Below, piece after piece: positions 15,122-23,707 of a stretch of 64,000 nt of DNA. The stretch lies in assembly GCF_014648695.1 (NCBI RefSeq), contig NZ_BMRP01000016.1, positions 123,720 to 187,719 on the forward strand. The letters run 5' to 3'. The notes beneath the pieces are model-generated. The model did not search any database. It had not been told where the DNA came from and was given only the letters and a program-made list of their open reading frames with translations. Within the stretch, counting starts at the first letter, position 1, and every line of letters begins with the position of its first letter. The position numbers were made by a program, and so were the translations under genes. Source of the DNA: Streptomyces albospinus (GTDB lineage Bacteria; Actinomycetota; Actinomycetes; Streptomycetales; Streptomycetaceae).

Positions 15122-17092
15122 CTATACCTCGATGTGCGAGCCCATGATGACTGTCCGGTCACGGGGGAGGCCGAAGTACTCGGCGGCGTCGGCCGTGATG
15201 TAGGAGGTGGCGATGAACAGCCGCTTGCGCCAGAGCGCCATCGTCGGCGCCTTCCCACGCCGGAGCTCGATCTTCGACAGGAAGTAGGTCGCCTGGTCGA
15301 GCTGCAACCGCCCCTCGGTTTCGGCCGGGTCGAGCATCGCCATCGCCCCAGGCACGTCCGGTGTCTCCATGTAGCCGAACCGGGCGGTGACGTGGATGAT
15401 CCCGTCCTCGCTGTAGCCGAGGTCATCGACGATGATCCGCTGGTCGGCCGGGACGCGGGGCACCGGCTCGGTCTCGATGGACAGGATCACGACCTGCTCG
15501 TGCCGTACGTGGTTGTACTCGACGTTGGCCCGCATGGCCAGCGGCGCGGTCTGCTTCCCCCGGTTGAGGAAGACGGCGGTGCCGGGCACCCGGAGTGCCG
15601 GCATCTCCCCGCTGTGGAGCTGGTCGACGAACTCCCGCAACGGGCCTTCGTGCCGTGCTCGCTCCGCGGTGACGATCTCACGCCCGCGCTGCCAGGTCGT
15701 CATGACGGTGAACGCGGTGATCCCGATCAGCAGCGGCAGCCACGCGCCGTGGACGAGCTTGGTCACGTTGGCCGCCACGAACAGCAGGTCCACGAAGAGC
15801 AGCACGGTCGCGCCGACGGCGACCAGCCACACCGGCGTGCCCCACCGTGCCCGGGCGACGCAGAAGAACAGCAGGGTGGTGATGGTGATGGTTCCGGTGA
15901 CCGCCATCCCGAACGCGAAGGCCAGGGCCGTGGAGCTGCGGAAGGCGAAGACCAGGGTGAGCACCGAGACCATCAACAGCCAGTTGATCCAGGGAACATA
16001 GATCTGGCCCATGGTGGACTCGGAGGTGTACGCGATGCGCAGCCTCGGCAGGTAGCCGAGCTGGGCCGCCTGAGAGGCGACCGAATATGCGCCGGTGATC
16101 ACCGCCTGGGAGGCGATCACCGTCGCGGCCGTGGCCAGAACGACCATCGGCAGCCGTCCCCAGCCGGGAACGAGCAGGAAGAACGGGCTGCTGACGTTGT
16201 GCGGGTCGGCGAGGATCAGCGCGCCCTGACCGAGGTAGCTCAGTACGCACGCGGGGAAGACGAGGACCAGCCAGCCACGGGTGATCGACCGGCGGCCGAA
16301 GTGCCCCATGTCCGCGTAGAGTGCTTCGGCGCCGGTGACCGCGAGCACGACCGCGGCCAGCGCGAAGAACGCGGTGCCGAAGTGGCCGACCAGGAACCCC
16401 AGGGCGTAGCTCGGTGACAGTGCTCTGAGGATCTGCGGGTGGTCGGCGATGGCGGCCACGCCGCATGCTCCGATGGCCGCGAACCAGGCGATCATCACCG
16501 GTCCGAACAGTCGGCCCACCGCCGCGGATCCCCTGCGCTGCACCAGGAACAGCAGCACGATGATCACCGCGGTGACCGGCACGACGATGCTCTCCAGTGA
16601 CGACTCGACGACCTTGAGCCCCTCGACCGCGGACAGCACCGAGATCGCCGGGGTGATCATGCTGTCGCCGAAGAACAGCGACGCCCCGAAGATGCCCAAC
16701 GCGGCCAGTACGGCGGTGGTCCGCCGGCCCCGCGACGAGCCGGACCGTCGCAGCAGGGTGATCAGCGCCATGATGCCGCCCTCGCCGTCGTTGTCGGCGC
16801 GCATCGCCAGCAGCACATAGGTGACCAGGACGATGATCACCACCGACCAGAACACGAGCGACACCACCCCGTACACGTTCTCCGTGGCGACCGGGACCGG
16901 ATGCGGGTCGCTCGGGTCGAACACGGTCTGGAGCGTGTAGATCGGGCTGGTCCCGATGTCACCGAAGACCACCCCGAGAGCACCGATCACCAGCCCGAGA
17001 CGCACCGTGTCGTGCACGCTCGGACCACCAGCCCCCGGTGACCGCGACGCGGACCCGCCGTCCGACGCACTCCCGTGCCGGCGATCGGCCAT
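15122..17092 (-). CDS. kup: KUP-family potassium uptake transporter
   Basis: This 656-residue protein is a typical KUP/HAK/KT transporter: GALGVVFGDIGTSPIYTLQTVF in the first membrane segment, about twelve membrane segments in the first 440 residues, and a cytoplasmic C-terminal domain. It mediates K+/H+ symport at the plasma membrane. The start is ATG 17092 behind AAGGA; longer in-frame starts add unlikely sequence. A relic of a kdp operon lies 0.8 kb upstream, so KUP may be the remaining potassium uptake system in this region. Confidence 0.93.
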   Translation of the reverse strand: MADRRHGSASDGGSASRSPGAGGPSVHDTVRLGLVIGALGVVFGDIGTSPIYTLQTVFDPSDPHPVPVATENVYGVVSLVFWSVVIIVLVTYVLLAMRADNDGEGGIMALITLLRRSGSSRGRRTTAVLAALGIFGASLFFGDSMITPAISVLSAVEGLKVVESSLESIVVPVTAVIIVLLFLVQRRGSAAVGRLFGPVMIAWFAAIGACGVAAIADHPQILRALSPSYALGFLVGHFGTAFFALAAVVLAVTGAEALYADMGHFGRRSITRGWLVLVFPACVLSYLGQGALILADPHNVSSPFFLLVPGWGRLPMVVLATAATVIASQAVITGAYSVASQAAQLGYLPRLRIAYTSESTMGQIYVPWINWLLMVSVLTLVFAFRSSTALAFAFGMAVTGTITITTLLFFCVARARWGTPVWLVAVGATVLLFVDLLFVAANVTKLVHGAWLPLLIGITAFTVMTTWQRGREIVTAERARHEGPLREFVDQLHSGEMPALRVPGTAVFLNRGKQTAPLAMRANVEYNHVRHEQVVILSIETEPVPRVPADQRIIVDDLGYSEDGIIHVTARFGYMETPDVPGAMAMLDPAETEGRLQLDQATYFLSKIELRRGKAPTMALWRKRLFIATSYITADAAEYFGLPRDRTVIMGSHIEV

Positions 17093-17875
17093 GGGTGATC
17101 CTTCCTCCGCACGGGCAGTTACGCTGCAGGCCAGGTGCATCACGGCGGACAATACCGATCCCCCTGCACAACCGTCCGAAGGTGCGCGCCGCATCGTTCG
17201 TGTGTCAACGTCACTGAATGGTCCAGTCACGCACGAAACAGTTCAGTGGCTGGTTTTCAGTAGCGCAGAGAACTGTTCAGTGTCATACGTTGTCGGGTGC
17301 CTGTTTCCGCCTCCATCGGTCTGCCCCGACGTCTCCCCGTGGTGTCTGTACCTGTGTCGCGCCGCACGATCGGCTCGTCGATCCGCCCCGTCCGTCACGG
17401 CTCAGCCGACCGTGTGGTCGCGGGTGGCGGCGAGTTCGCGTCGCGCGTGGGCGACGGCTCGGAATTCGTTGGGCAGGATCTTGGAGTGGTTGCTCGCGAC
17501 CTTCGTGGTGATCCGGATGTTCGGGTTACGGGCGAGCACCGGGTGGAGGTTGGCGCGTATCGGCAGCATGACGACCAGGCGCAGCGCGCGAGAGGGCGGA
17601 GACAGCGCCATCACCGCCGCGATAGCCCCACACCACCGCTGAGGATCAGTACGACCCCGGGCACCCCCGCCATCCCAGGGGTGCCAGCGCCCCGCCGACG
17701 GGGAGCAGGAGGGCGATGTGGGGAGCCGACGCAGCGGTCGGCACGGGACGTGTCGGGTAGGTCATCCGCTCTTTCTCCGGCCCGGCCGCATCGGATGGCG
17801 GGGCAGTGCGGTGGTGTGTCCGGTCGTGCGCGGATTCACGGGCGACCGGACGGCGCGACGGGTGTTGCCGTCATC
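17093..17875. other. Gap with regulatory-looking repeats and one weak frame
   Basis: TTCAGTG occurs at 17242-17248 and 17276-17282, and its complement CACTGAA at 17212-17218, within 190 bases of the kup start. They could be a regulator-binding cluster. A leftward 70-codon frame (17614-17402; RANLHPVLARNPNIRITTKV) looks protein-like but is unidentified and has no ribosome site; it may be a gene fragment. Confidence 0.4.
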
Positions 17876-18517
17876 TCACCGAAGCCGGACCAGTGCCAGA
17901 TTCAGCTCGACGACGTTGACGCGAGGTTCGCCGAGGAAGCCGAGGGCACGGTCCCGGACGTGCCCGGCGACGAGCCGGTGGACGACCGCCGCGCTCAGGC
18001 CACGGGCCTCGGCTACCCGTTCGACCTGCTCGTAGGCGTATGCCGGAGAGATGTCGGGGTCGAGTCCCGAGCCGGATGCGGTGATCGCGTCGGCGGGGAC
18101 GTCCTTGGGGTCGACCTCGTCGAACGTGGCCGCCGCGGCCCTGCGGTCCTTGATGGACTTGACGAGGTCGTCGTTGTTGGGTCCGAGGTTGGAGGCGTTG
18201 GAGCTGGTCGGGGCGTAGCCGGTGTCTCCGGCCGAGGAGGGGCGGGGCTGGAACCACTTGGGGTCGGGGTTGGCTGCCTCCTTGGAGTCGCTGGGGTTCT
18301 TCTTGGGCAGGTTGAAGTTCTGGCCGAGCAGGCTGGAGCCGACGGTCTTGCCGTTCTGCCTGGTCTGCGAGCCGTTGGCCCGGTCCGGGAAGGCCGCCTG
18401 GGCGACGCCGGTGACGAGCAGCGGATGGGCGATGCCGGTGATCACGGTGAACACCAGCAGCATGCGCAGCGCTGCGATGTGGTTCCGGACCACGGTGGGT
18501 AGGAAGCGGGATGTCAT
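17876..18517 (-). CDS. kdpC: KdpC subunit of the Kdp potassium ATPase (orphaned)
   Basis: The 213-residue protein starts at ATG 18517. It has the single N-terminal membrane helix (ALRMLLVFTVITGIAHPLLV), the GSSLLGQNF motif and the SGSGLDPDISPAYAYEQVERVA motif of KdpC. KdpC stabilises the KdpFABC complex and has no known transport role alone. Here kdpF, kdpA and most of kdpB are absent upstream, so although this subunit looks complete the complex cannot form from this locus. Confidence 0.9.
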   Translation of the reverse strand: MTSRFLPTVVRNHIAALRMLLVFTVITGIAHPLLVTGVAQAAFPDRANGSQTRQNGKTVGSSLLGQNFNLPKKNPSDSKEAANPDPKWFQPRPSSAGDTGYAPTSSNASNLGPNNDDLVKSIKDRRAAAATFDEVDPKDVPADAITASGSGLDPDISPAYAYEQVERVAEARGLSAAVVHRLVAGHVRDRALGFLGEPRVNVVELNLALVRLR

Positions 18518-18715
18518 GACTGCCTTCTGCCTGGGCCAGCGCAGACCGGGGATGAACTGGACGGCCAGGTCGATCAGTTCGATGCCGATGAACGGCAGGA
18601 CGAGGCCGCCGAGTCCGTAGATCCAGATGTTGCGGCTGAGCAGCGCTGCGGCCGACGAGGGGCGGTAGCGCACGCCGCGCAGCGACAGCGGGATCAGCGC
18701 CACGATGATCAGCGC
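18518..18715 (-). pseudogene. 3' fragment of kdpB, in frame with kdpC
   Basis: The frame reads ALIPLSLRGVRYRPSSAAAL and NIWIYGLGGLVLPFIGIELIDL, the last two membrane helices of KdpB. It then passes without a stop into the kdpC start codon. Similarity to KdpB breaks off sharply near 18715, where an IS5-type transposase fragment begins on the other strand. The ATPase catalytic domains are missing. Confidence 0.8.
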
Positions 18716-18858
18716 GCCGCGAGCGCGCGGCGAACGAACACGGCTTCGCCGACCTGAAGAACTGGCGGTTCCTCACCAAGGTCCGCAGGAGAGCCAAGCA
18801 CGCCACCACGCTGCTGCGGGCTCTTCTTGTCCTGACGAACGCAGAGATCAGACGCTGA
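18716..18858 (+). pseudogene. C-terminal fragment of an IS5-family transposase
   Basis: The frame reads ANEHGFADLKNWRFLTKVRR and ATTLLRALLVLTNAEI, then TGA 18856-18858. This is the typical C-terminus of a DDE transposase of the IS5/harbinger-like type. No 5' part is present. It joins kdpB directly, which implicates this element in the loss of kdpA and kdpB. Confidence 0.75.
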
Positions 18859-18976
18859 TCCGCCGTGGCAGATGATCTCCCCGAGGCGATCATGCCGACC
18901 ACCAGGGCGAGTACCCCGTCACCCGCTCACGCCAGCCCCGTGACCTGCGAATTCAGGATGAAAACGTCCCAATGAG

Positions 18977-19453
18977 TCAGCGAGTACGTGCCGGGGCGAA
19001 GGGGATCCCCGAAGTCATGCCGCGGCGGCCGACCATGAGGGACTCGCCGAGGAAGCTCACGCCGATGGAGAGCTGGAGGGGGCGTGCGTTCTCGTGCATG
19101 CCCATCTTCACCGCCAGGACATTGAAGCCGGCCGTGACCGCCAGGGTGCCGATCAGGGTGAGGAAGGTGCGGCCGGTGTATCGCTGCCACAGGACACCTC
19201 CCTTGTCGACGAGTTGAATGGTGGCGCCGCGGAGTGCGCCGAGTGCCGCACCGAGGACGGCGCCCGTGATGACCCAGGTGAGGTCGGTGCCGGTCAGATC
19301 CGTCTTCTTGACGAGGGACAGGATGCCGATCCCGGTCAGGATCGCCGGGGCGATGAAGAGCTCCTTTGCGTTGACCGGTTCACCGATCATCCGTTTGATC
19401 ACGACCGCGATCACGACCACCGCGATGATCGCAGCGAGCAGCCAGGGGTTCAC
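18977..19453 (-). CDS. DUF1453/CcdC-like membrane protein
   Basis: The product is 158 residues from GTG 19453. It has four or more hydrophobic segments: WLLAAIIAVVVIAVVIK, LFIAPAILTGIGILSLV, TWVITGAVLGAALGALRG and FLTLIGTLAVTAGFNVLAV. The layout, with a short polar LWQRYTGR turn between helices, resembles DUF1453 proteins of unknown function. It is divergent from the TetR gene and shares a promoter region with two palindromes, so it is the likely regulatory target. Confidence 0.75.
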   Translation of the reverse strand: MNPWLLAAIIAVVVIAVVIKRMIGEPVNAKELFIAPAILTGIGILSLVKKTDLTGTDLTWVITGAVLGAALGALRGATIQLVDKGGVLWQRYTGRTFLTLIGTLAVTAGFNVLAVKMGMHENARPLQLSIGVSFLGESLMVGRRGMTSGIPFAPARTR

Positions 19454-19474
19454 GCAGATACCGTCCAATCTTTG

Positions 19475-19514
19475 TAGCACGGTTACGCTAAAAAATATTA
19501 GCTCGGTCGTGCTA
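19475..19514. promoter_or_regulatory. Twin TetR-type operators
   Basis: TAGCACGGTTACGCTA (19475-19490) and TAGCTCGGTCGTGCTA (19499-19514) share the form TAGC-N8-GCTA with GGT in the middle. They are centred 24 bases apart in a very AT-rich spacer between the divergent TetR and membrane protein genes. TATAAA at 19513-19518 overlaps the second site and may be the -10 of the regulator gene, so binding would block both promoters. Confidence 0.7.
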
Positions 19515-19524
19515 TAAAGGCAAC

Positions 19525-20142
19525 GTGCCGAAGATCGTCGATCCCGTGGCCCGCCGCAGGGCAGTGGCGCAGGCCGTCCTGTCCGTCGCCGCCCGGCATG
19601 GGCTGGAGCATGCGTCGCTGCGCAACGTCGCCGATGAGGCCGGACTCGCCATCGGCTCGGTCCGCCACTACTTCGCCGACCACGACGAGTTGATGACCTT
19701 CACGATGAGGGAGCTGAGCCGGCGCATCGGCGACCGCATCCGCACCCACGCCGAGCGGCTCCTGACTCCCGACGGCCGCACCGACCGCCGGGCCGCAACA
19801 GAAGAGCTCCTGGCCGAGTTCCTCCCCCTGGACGAGACCCGCCGCCAGGAGTCCGCGCTCTGGCTCGCCTTCACCGCCGCAGCACACACCCGCCCTGAAC
19901 TGCGGCCCTGCGCTGCCGAGATGCAAGCCGACCTGCACACCCTGATGACGCGCGTGCTGCACGAAGCCCGGTGCGCCGGCGGGCTGCCAGGCAGCATGGA
20001 CGTCGAACTGGAAAGCACGCGACTGGCCGCCCTCCTCGACGGCCTCACGCTTCAGGCAACGCTGCTTCCGGACCGCTATCCGCCCAAGCTGCTCCGGCAG
20101 GTACTGCGACGGCATCTGGACGCCCTCAGAGCCGGCAGCTGA
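19525..20142 (+). CDS. TetR-family transcriptional regulator
   Basis: The 205-residue protein starts at GTG 19525. The N-terminal helix-turn-helix is clear (HGLEHASLRNVADEAGLAIG then SVRHYFADHDEL). The C-terminal ligand domain (residues about 75-200) is of the TetR_C type found in BetI-like proteins. It probably represses itself and the divergent membrane protein gene through the twin palindromes in the 71-base spacer. The ligand is unknown. Confidence 0.9.
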   Translation: MPKIVDPVARRRAVAQAVLSVAARHGLEHASLRNVADEAGLAIGSVRHYFADHDELMTFTMRELSRRIGDRIRTHAERLLTPDGRTDRRAATEELLAEFLPLDETRRQESALWLAFTAAAHTRPELRPCAAEMQADLHTLMTRVLHEARCAGGLPGSMDVELESTRLAALLDGLTLQATLLPDRYPPKLLRQVLRRHLDALRAGS

Positions 20143-20233
20143 CCTCCGGCCAACGCGTTTAGCGTGCACGCTTCGCAGGCACCAAGGGCTCACCGATCAC
20201 TCGGCCGGCACTTCCTCGCGGTTCGCCACGCTG

Positions 20234-20713
20234 TTGGAAGACGGCAACCTGGTGCTCTCCGAGCCGGGCGGCGTCGTGTGGGCGACCAACACCCACGAGA
20301 AGGGGGTCCAGCGGGCCGTGCTCCAGGAGGACGGCAACTTCGTGCTCTACACCGGCGACGGCGCGGTGTGGGCCACCGACACCCACGGCAAGGACGCCGA
20401 CCGGCTGGTCGTGCAGGCTGACCGCAACGTGGTGCTGTACGGCAAGGGCGGCGGCCCGCTGCGGGCGTCGGACACCCGCACCGACACCCCGATCGCCGCC
20501 GAGGAACCGGCAGCCGCAGCCCCCGCTGCCGAAGAGGTCCCCCCGCCGCCCGCCCCCGAGCCGCGCACCTACACCGTCGAACCCGGCGACACCCTGTGGG
20601 CCGTCGCCGAACGCTTCTACGGCGACGGCAACCGCTACGGCGAAATCGCCGCCGTCAGCGGCATCGACAACCCGGACGCGGTGAACGTTGGCCAGGTGCT
20701 GACGATTCCGTGA
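20234..20713 (+). pseudogene. B-type lectin plus LysM protein, 5'-truncated
   Basis: The frame shows repeats of the bulb-lectin type (EDGNLVLSEPGGVVWATNTH, EDGNFVLYTGDGAVWATDTH, ADRNVVLYGKGG), a Pro/Ala linker, and a C-terminal LysM domain (YTVEPGDTLWAVAERFYGDG to VNVGQVLTIP). The usual first lectin strands are missing, the start would be a TTG without a ribosome site, and the similarity begins abruptly. I treat it as a truncated gene. Intact relatives bind sugars and peptidoglycan. Confidence 0.6.
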
Positions 20714-20772
20714 TCCGGCGCCCCCGCGGCGGGTAGAACGCACCAGGCGCTAGCGGACTGTTGAGTGAATCG

Positions 20773-21684
20773 TCATCGGAGCCACAACCGGATCGCGGCG
20801 AGGGTAACCGTGCCGTGGAAGACGAACGCTCTCTTGTCGTACCTCGTCGCCACCGCCCGGAAGCCCTTGAGCGCGTTGATGGTCCGCTCGACTTCGTTCC
20901 TGCGGGAACAGCGTGCCCGGTCGAAACCGGTGGGGCGACCACCGCGGCTGCCGCGCCGTTGGCGGTTGGCCCGCTGGTCCCTGCGCTCAGGGATGGTGTG
21001 CCGGATCTGCCGACGCCGCAGGTAACGGCGGTTACGGCGAGAGCTGTGCGCCTTGTCGCCACACAGGTGGCTGGGACGGGTCCGCGGGCGCCCACCGGCC
21101 GGACGCGGGACGCGAACACGGTCCAGGACTGAGATCAGCTGCGGTGCGTCACCCCACTGTCCGGGCGTGATCAGAATAGCCAGCGGCCGGCACCTGCCGT
21201 CACTCACCAGATGGATCTTGGTGGTGAACCCGCCGCGTGAGCGGCCCACCGCCTCATCGGACCGAGGCTGGCAAGGGCGACGTTGTCGTCCCGGCATCCG
21301 TGCCGCCCGATGGTGGGCCCCGGCGGCATGCTGGTGGGCACGGCATACCGTGGCATCCACGCTCACCACGCTCCAGTCGATCCGCCCCTCCACATCAGCA
21401 TCGGCCGGGACAGCTCGAAGGATCCGGTCCCACGTGCCGTCCGCCGACCATCGCCGGTGACGGTCATGCACCGTCCTCCACTTCCCGAAGCGTGCAGGCA
21501 AGTCACGCCACGGTATGCCGGTCCGCTGGCGGAAGAGGATGCCGTTGATGACTGTGCGGTGGTTCTCCCATCGCCCGTCCCGGCCCACGTTCTTCGGGAG
21601 ATGCGGCTCCATCCGAGCCCACGCGGTGTCACACAGATCGCCCCGTCCCCAACTGAGGGAACGATCTGCCGACGAGTCCGTCAC
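20773..21684 (-). mobile_element. IS5-family insertion sequence transposase, intact frame
   Basis: The 303-residue transposase has an uninterrupted frame. The N-terminal DUF4096-like domain reads WARMEPHLPKNVGRDGRWENH and FRQRTGIPWRDLPARFGKW. The DDE residues are in VVSVDATVCRAHQHAAG, LCGDKAHSSRRNRRYLRRR and RNEVERTINALKGFRAVATR. I could not find convincing terminal inverted repeats; the right flank carries TCGGACACGCTC (21693-21704), a motif also seen elsewhere in the window. It may still be active, or provide transposase for related ends. Confidence 0.85.
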
Positions 21685-21692
21685 CCGACCCC

Positions 21693-21704
21693 TCGGACAC
21701 GCTC
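21693..21704. repeat. IS-end-like motif copy 1
   Basis: TCGGACACGCTC lies next to the intact IS5 transposase. Near-identical copies lie at 22578-22592, 25253-25265 and 39193-39207. Confidence 0.4.
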
Positions 21705-22305
21705 AATGGACCATGTTCCACATCTGGTACCGGTTGGTGTGGTTGTGGCAGGTGGTCCTGGCGACCGGGGCGCCCTGCGGGTGGCCCTGGTCCCACAGCA
21801 GCTGGTTGTAGTGTCCGTCCTGCCCGCGATCAAGGCAGAGCACCTCGTTGAGATTGGAGTCCGCCTGGTAGTTGGCGAACTGCCAACTGTTGCGAGGGTT
21901 GCCGGAGCTGTTGCCGACCCAGGTCATGTTCCACTGGTCGTGGTAGTCGCTCGAATTGCACCCGGCCGCGCGGGTTGCGAACCAGCCACTGGGATCCGAG
22001 ATGGAATGCGACCACTGGACTCGAAGGCAGTTGCCCTCCTTGCGATGGACGATCTGTACCCGGTCGTAGTAGCCACCGACGTTGCTGTCGTAGGACACGA
22101 CGTTCCACCGCTGCCACGGATTACCGGGCTGGCACGGATTGGTGTAGACATCGCCGCCGTTGGAGTCCAGGCAGTAGCCGGTGGCGTAGTCCTGGAGCAT
22201 CACGTTGTACTGGTAGGTGTTCGCTTGGGCGGTGCCCGCTGTTCCCGCCACTGCCGCAGCCGCCAGTACGCCGGCCACCAGTGCCGATCTCACCTTTAAG
22301 TTCAC
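21703..22305 (-). CDS. Secreted ricin B-type lectin-like protein with a TTA codon
   Basis: The 200-residue protein has a signal peptide (residues 1-28, ending AQA). It then has beta-trefoil features: CLDSNGGDVYTNPC, and Q-x-W-type motifs at WQRWNV, HDQWNM, NSWQF and YQMWNM. Ricin-type domains bind carbohydrate outside the cell. The start is GTG 22305 with GAGAGGA upstream. Codon 3 is TTA (22299-22297), a codon read only by the bldA tRNA in Streptomyces, so translation may be tied to development. There is no catalytic domain. Confidence 0.8.
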   Translation of the reverse strand: MNLKVRSALVAGVLAAAAVAGTAGTAQANTYQYNVMLQDYATGYCLDSNGGDVYTNPCQPGNPWQRWNVVSYDSNVGGYYDRVQIVHRKEGNCLRVQWSHSISDPSGWFATRAAGCNSSDYHDQWNMTWVGNSSGNPRNSWQFANYQADSNLNEVLCLDRGQDGHYNQLLWDQGHPQGAPVARTTCHNHTNRYQMWNMVH

Positions 22306-22573
22306 CGAGAGTCCTCTCTCCCCGTACCTCAGTGGTTTGCACGAGAACCCTGGCAGGCGAGCGGACAGGCGAATAGGGGACGGGAGGTCAAGAAACGGTT
22401 CATTCCGCTCTCGGCACCCGCGCGCTCAACCCGCCGGGAGCTCCCGGTCTTCATCGCGTGCGGTGAACACCCGGTGTAGGGCCTGCCCCACCTCGTTCAG
22501 GGGCCCGCCGGAGTGTCTGGGACCGGCGTCGCGTGATCCCACGAAGCTTGGACCACATCGGTATTGCGCTCAT

Positions 22574-22592
22574 CCCATCGGACACGCCCTAG
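22574..22592. repeat. IS-end-like motif copy 2
   Basis: CCCATCGGACACGCCCTAG differs at one position from CCCATCGGACAGGCCCTAG at 39189-39207. It lies just beyond the 3' end of the leftward membrane-anchored protein gene. Confidence 0.45.
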
Positions 22593-23449
22593 TCGGCGGC
22601 CTGGCGCTTGTGTCGCCTGCGGCGTACGGCGACGGCGGCGATCGCCGCGAGCGCGACGGCGGTTCCGCCCCCGATCAGCCAGGGCAGGCGGCTGTGCGGG
22701 ACGGGTGGGCCGGCCACGGTCACCTGCCGGGTGGTGGTCTCCTGCCCGTGGTGGCTGACGACCGTCATCGGGTACCTGCCCGCCGGTATGTCGTCCCGTA
22801 CGGTGGTGTGCCCTCCAAAGAGCGTGCTCCCGTCGTCGCACTTGCAGCCGGGATCGTCCTCGCCTTCTCGGAGCGTCAACGGGCCCTCGAAGAGGGGGGA
22901 CTTGACCGTCAGCGACGTCTCGCCCGCAGCGGGCTGCCGATCGGTCAGGACCACGATGACGTCGCTGCCCGGACGCACGGCGCCGGGGTCCCCGTCGCCC
23001 GGCAAAGGGCGCTTCGCGTCACCGACGACGAACCGGCCTATCACCGCCGATCCCTCGGCGACTACTGCTATCCGAGCGGTGGCGACAGTGCGGCCGTGGC
23101 TGGTCGCGGTAACGGGGTACGTGCCCGGCGCGATGTCACCGCGGATGCGGTGCCGGGTTCCCGGGGCGTCGGTCTGGACGAACTGAACGGACCCTTTTTC
23201 CAGCGGGGTGAGCGGAATAGGTTCGACGAGGGCCGGCGAGGTGACGGTCACCTCGTCCGTTCCGGCGGGCATCCCGGCGACGTTGAACGCGACCGGCCCG
23301 TTCACCTCGATCCTGACCCCGGGCCCGGCGCCGGTATACGACAGGTGAGGACCTCTGGCCGCGGCTGCTCCCGGCGCCGCCGACAGGAGGAGTGCACCGG
23401 CCGCGGCCAGGCCCGGGGCCCACCGGCGCAGGGACGGGGGAGGGAACAT
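22589..23449 (-). CDS. Secreted, C-terminally membrane-anchored protein of unknown function
   Basis: The 286-residue product starts at ATG 23449, seven bases after AAGGAG. It has a signal peptide (residues about 8-30, LAAAGALLLSAAPGAAA), an extracellular part with two similar beta-sandwich-like units (TYPVTATSHGRTVATARIAV and RYPMTVVSHHGQETTTRQVTV), and a C-terminal membrane helix (LIGGGTAVALAAIAAVAV) followed by an Arg-rich tail. That plan suits a cell-surface anchored protein. The CKCDDG pair of cysteines could form a disulfide. I do not know the family. Confidence 0.75.
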   Translation of the reverse strand: MFPPPSLRRWAPGLAAAGALLLSAAPGAAAARGPHLSYTGAGPGVRIEVNGPVAFNVAGMPAGTDEVTVTSPALVEPIPLTPLEKGSVQFVQTDAPGTRHRIRGDIAPGTYPVTATSHGRTVATARIAVVAEGSAVIGRFVVGDAKRPLPGDGDPGAVRPGSDVIVVLTDRQPAAGETSLTVKSPLFEGPLTLREGEDDPGCKCDDGSTLFGGHTTVRDDIPAGRYPMTVVSHHGQETTTRQVTVAGPPVPHSRLPWLIGGGTAVALAAIAAVAVRRRRHKRQAAD

Positions 23450-23707
23450 GGCGGGCTCCTTGCGGGGTCGGGGCTCCAACCGGCGGTGACGGCGCGGCAC
23501 GCGCCTCGTGCCGGTGGCGAACACGTTGACGCATGTCATTCTCCAGCACGGCGGGCGCCTCGAAGGGGGTGTGGCCGCCGCGGTGCGGGTCGGTCGTGGA
23601 TCAGGGCACGACTCGCAGTTCCTCGGCGTCCGCCATCACCCCCTGCAGCCAGGCACCTGTACCTGCCGCCCTGCTTGAGCCCCCGTTACGCAGACGGTGC
23701 TCGTTCG

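Noticed and set aside
17092..17230. c-di-AMP (ydaO-type) riboswitch before kup
   Set aside because: The leader between the start codon and 17230 is short and lacks a recognisable ydaO core. A covariance-model search would settle it.
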